From the NCBI GenBank assembly GCA_963743285.1, contig CAVUPF010000002.1, positions 124,001-188,000 on the forward strand: a stretch of 64,000 bases of DNA, in the 5' to 3' direction. Position 1 is the stretch's first letter; every line of letters begins with the position of its first letter. Below, in pieces: positions 61,360 through 64,000 of this stretch. A program made the translations under genes and the position numbers. The notes under the pieces are model-generated. The model saw only the letters and a list, made by a program, of their open reading frames with translations, searched no databases and was not told the DNA's origin. The DNA comes from CAVUPF01 sp963743285 (lineage in GTDB: Bacteria; Actinomycetota; Thermoleophilia; Solirubrobacterales; 70-9).

Positions 61360-61593
61360 CTAGGGGACCGGGAAGAGGCGTTGGGTGAACCCGTACATCA
61401 GCACCAGCACGACAGGGTAGGAGGCGACCAGGGCGAGCCCGGCGCCGACGATCCCCAGCGCCGCGACCAGGGCGAGGTTGAGGGCGACGTTGGCGGCCAG
61501 CGCCGCGATCGTCGCCGGGACGGGCACCGCGCGGTCGGCATTGCGCGACAGTACGGCCAGCGCGACCACCCCGACGGCACCCAGGGTCCGGTC
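61360..61593 (-). pseudogene. Duplicated flippase C-terminal fragment, proximal part
   Basis: VPATIAALAANVALNLALVA, ALGIVGAGLALVASYPVVLV and TQRLFPVP match flippase residues about 370-440 (VALNLILVPPLGIVGAGLAL). The fragment abuts the stop of the intact gene; the first two thirds were never copied or are deleted. Confidence 0.8.
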
Positions 61594-63150
61594 CTAGAAG
61601 CGCGAGTCCTCGTCCATTCGCTCGGCTTCGTAGAGCTCGCCCGGTTCGCCCTTGACCGCGGGCGGGCGGGCGCGGATCGAGGCGAAGGTCGCGGCCAGCT
61701 CGCCGGGGTGGCGGAGGCGCGCCAGCCAGCCGCGCTCCTCGGCGCTGTAGAACCCGATCGCGAACAGCAGCGCCGGATAGAGGAGCGCGATGAAGAGGCG
61801 CCCGACCAGGCCGCCGAAGCCCGAGGCCGGCATCACCAGCTCCCCCAGTCCGATCAGCGCCGCGCCGGCGAAGAGGACGCGGGCGAGCCGGCCCCATTCG
61901 TAGGGCACCGGGAAGAGCCGCTGCGCGAACCAGTACATCAGCGCGATCGCCACCAGGTAGGAGGCGACCAGCGCCAGGCCGGCGCCGACGATCCCGAGCG
62001 GCGGCACCAGGATCAGGTTGAGCGCGACGTTGGAGGCGAGCGCCGCGATCGCCGCCGGGAAGTTGTACTCGGTGCGCCCGGTGCGGCCGAGGATCACCAC
62101 CATCACCATGTAGAGCGCGTAGAGGGTGACGGCGGCGGCGATCAGCCCGACCACTTCGTAGGCATCGAAGAACTTGGGAGCGGCGAAGATGCGCACCAGG
62201 TACTCGGCCAGCAGCCACAACCCGACCACCATCCAGGTGCAGCCGGCGAGGAAGAGGGTGATCACGTTGGCGTAGGTGCGGCGCGCCTCGTCGTCGTTGC
62301 GGATCGAGTAGGCGAGCGGCGGCCAGGCGAGCTGGAAGCCGCGGACGAGGACGTTGACCGCCTGTGCGAACTTGACCGCCACCGCGTAGAGGCCCGCCGC
62401 GCCGAGCCCGTCGACCTGGACGATGATGACGCGGTCGACGAGGTTGAGCAGGTAGAGGCTGACCTCGGCGGGCATCGTCGGCAGGCCGAAGCGGAGCAGC
62501 CGACGCAGCAACGGCCGGTCGATCCGCAGGGTGAGGCGCCGGCGCTGGGCGAAGATCATCGCGACGACGAAGACGGCGCCGGTCACGTAGGAGCCGAGCA
62601 AGAGGCCGCGGGCCCCGTCCCCCACCCCGACGACGAGGACGACGGTCAGCGCGATCGTGCCGAGGACGTTGGTGATCGTGGTGATGAAGTAGGCGCGGGC
62701 GCGCTCGTCGAGCCGGTAGAGCGTCAGCAGGTATTCGAACATTGTCGCCACCCAGAGGCCGCCGATCGAGATCCGCACCAGCTCGGCACCGTGCTGGGAG
62801 GCAGCGTGGCTACCGAGCAGCGCTTCCGAGAGCGGCCCGGCGAAGGGCAGGGCGACGAGGCAGGCGATCGTCGAGGCCCAGAAGAGGCCGGAGAAGGCGA
62901 CGGCGACGACCGCGTCGGGGTTCTCGTCCTCGCGGTAGTAGAAGCGCAGCACCGCCTCGATCAGGCCGAGCCGGACGACGATGCTGGCCGAGACGACGGC
63001 GGCGAAGAGGAGCTCGGCGGCGCCGTAGTCGTCGGTGCTGAGGTGCCGCGTGTAGAGCGGCAGCAGCGCGACCGCGATCAGTTTCGAGAGGATGCTCGCC
63101 GCCGTGTAGGCGGCGCCGGTCGTTGCGAGTCGCCGCATATATCCCGACAC
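61594..63150 (-). CDS. Polysaccharide flippase, Wzx/MATE-like
   Basis: 518 residues with about 12-14 membrane segments. TTGAAYTAASILSKLIAVAL, LPLYTRHLSTDDYGAAELLF are typical of the polysaccharide synthesis family start; GLPTMPAEVSLYLLNLVDRV and LYALYMVMVVILGRTGRTEY lie mid-protein. It flips undecaprenyl-linked repeat units. Follows the polymerase gene by 9 bases. Confidence 0.92.
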   Translation of the reverse strand: MSGYMRRLATTGAAYTAASILSKLIAVALLPLYTRHLSTDDYGAAELLFAAVVSASIVVRLGLIEAVLRFYYREDENPDAVVAVAFSGLFWASTIACLVALPFAGPLSEALLGSHAASQHGAELVRISIGGLWVATMFEYLLTLYRLDERARAYFITTITNVLGTIALTVVLVVGVGDGARGLLLGSYVTGAVFVVAMIFAQRRRLTLRIDRPLLRRLLRFGLPTMPAEVSLYLLNLVDRVIIVQVDGLGAAGLYAVAVKFAQAVNVLVRGFQLAWPPLAYSIRNDDEARRTYANVITLFLAGCTWMVVGLWLLAEYLVRIFAAPKFFDAYEVVGLIAAAVTLYALYMVMVVILGRTGRTEYNFPAAIAALASNVALNLILVPPLGIVGAGLALVASYLVAIALMYWFAQRLFPVPYEWGRLARVLFAGAALIGLGELVMPASGFGGLVGRLFIALLYPALLFAIGFYSAEERGWLARLRHPGELAATFASIRARPPAVKGEPGELYEAERMDEDSRF

Positions 63151-63159
63151 GGGGCGAGA

Positions 63160-64000
63160 CTACGCGGGGTCGCGGACTGCGGGGCTGGCCGCGAGCGCGG
63201 CGCCTGCGGCGAGGAGAACCCAGGTGATCGGATCTTCGAAAAAGCCGGCGTAGGCCATGGTGTGGACCAGGAGGGCCACAAAGGCGGCGAGCACGGCGGC
63301 GCGAGCTACCGGCAGGCCGGCAGGCCCGCTCGCCGAGCTGGAGGGCTCCGCCCCGACGGGCGCCGCGCGAGAGGCGGGCAGGCCAGGCATCGTTGCCCGC
63401 AGGCCGGTGCTCATCGCCCAGAGGGCCGTGAGGATCAAGGCTACGTAGAGCGCCAAGCCGAGCAGGCCCTGCTCTGCCGCGATCGTGATCGGCTCTGTGT
63501 GGGAGACGGAGACCGGCACCTTGTGCTTTGCGGCGTGGGCTCGATAGGCGGTGGAGAAGGAGCCCGAGCCATAGCCGTAGATGGGGCGCCGCTCGAAGAG
63601 GCGGATGCCGCCGGAGACGAGGTGGGCGCGGCCGCTGGTGTCGATGTTGAGTCTTTCGAAGTTGATCTTCGAGGAACCGCCGGCAAGCGCGACGAAGGAG
63701 ACCGCGACCACGGCACCGATGCCGACCGCGCCCAGCGTCCACTTCAGGCTCCAGCGCAGCGCCGCCAGCACGGCCAGCCCCGCCAGCAAGGCGATGAAGC
63801 TCGACTCCGAGTAGGTCGGCACCAGGCCGATCCACAGGATCCCCACCAACCCCGCCAGCAAGGCGATGCTCCGTCGCTCCTTGGCCCATAGCAGCGCCGC
63901 CGTCGCCACGACGATCGCCAGCGCCAGATACCTGCCGTAGATGTTCGGGTCCCAAAACACCGAGTTGACCCGGAAGTAGGTGTGAAATTCGTTCGAGCGG
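63160..64000 (-). CDS. O-antigen ligase/polymerase-like protein (5' end outside window)
   Basis: At least 279 residues visible, open at the window edge (RSNEFHTYFRVNSVFWDPNI in frame before position 63960). Helices alternate with a large loop holding RLFERRPIYGYGSGSFSTAY, and HTEPITIAAEQGLLGLALYV, the Wzy_C/WaaL signature. It joins polysaccharide units. The first of the genes in this minus-strand run. Confidence 0.88.
   Translation of the reverse strand, partial: RSNEFHTYFRVNSVFWDPNIYGRYLALAIVVATAALLWAKERRSIALLAGLVGILWIGLVPTYSESSFIALLAGLAVLAALRWSLKWTLGAVGIGAVVAVSFVALAGGSSKINFERLNIDTSGRAHLVSGGIRLFERRPIYGYGSGSFSTAYRAHAAKHKVPVSVSHTEPITIAAEQGLLGLALYVALILTALWAMSTGLRATMPGLPASRAAPVGAEPSSSASGPAGLPVARAAVLAAFVALLVHTMAYAGFFEDPITWVLLAAGAALAASPAVRDPA

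Noticed and set aside
61381..63891. 836-codon plus-strand frame, the longest in the window
   Set aside because: It is antisense to the flippase and polymerase, which have clear membrane and family motifs; its own product is a Glu/Gly/Arg-rich artefact.

Overview
The window is about 64 kb of very GC-rich DNA from an actinobacterium. The secreted NHL/fibronectin-like protein at the left edge, the two-cysteine secreted repeat protein, the sigma factor fused to an anti-sigma-like domain and the frequent leaderless starts suggest class Thermoleophilia, probably Solirubrobacterales. That placement rests on recall of family distribution, not on a search.

Bases 1505-15215 form a toxin-antitoxin (TA) cassette array. 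About fifteen units lie in one orientation, each opened by a copy of a repeat whose core is GGGTCATGCGGGGGCTCCG and which falls just after the stop codon of the previous gene pair. Units carry three MazEF-like pairs, three PIN-domain (VapC-like) pairs, HicBA, a BrnT-like toxin with its antitoxin, DUF6883/DUF4926 pairs, and small unknown proteins beside a possible RelE-like protein. Other units are non-coding and hold duplicated 0.26-0.57 kb blocks or a hairpin that covaries between copies. No integrase or classical attC site is visible.

Bases 15217-23100 hold further TA loci and debris: a Fic remnant, hipBA, a TacA/TacT remnant fused to a conjugative coupling-protein tail, AbiEi with a frameshifted AbiEii, a secreted repeat protein, and a group II intron whose reverse transcriptase has an amber codon. 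Bases 23482-31058 carry two tRNA-Ala genes, a DrrAB-type ABC exporter, an acidic low-complexity protein, a three-gene mobile element (DDE transposase, recombinase-like protein, DUF6788), an OsmC protein and a SnoaL-like protein. Bases 31568-38000 carry an unknown three-gene operon, broken RelBE and AbiE loci, a fused sigma/anti-sigma factor and a secreted cysteine-repeat protein.

From 38 kb on the content is chromosomal metabolism and envelope: hydrolase, SDR/CMD pair, NADP oxidoreductase, D,D-carboxypeptidase, trypsin-like protease, OsmC, PIG-V-like mannosyltransferase, lipoprotein-carrier-like protein with an ABC exporter, DUF4395-thioredoxin, UDP-sugar dehydrogenase, enoyl-CoA hydratase and metF. 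The right end is an exopolysaccharide cluster: FemAB-like protein, acetyltransferase, sugar-phosphate transferase, three glycosyltransferases, flippase and O-antigen-ligase-like polymerase. A duplicated flippase tail there is split by an IS701-family element with perfect ends and a CTAG target duplication.

Two themes cross the window. Many genes start at an ATG/GTG only 6-8 bases after a TANNNT-like -10 box, which implies leaderless mRNA. Several otherwise well-conserved genes carry single-base frameshifts in G/C runs, so some apparent pseudogenes may be assembly errors.
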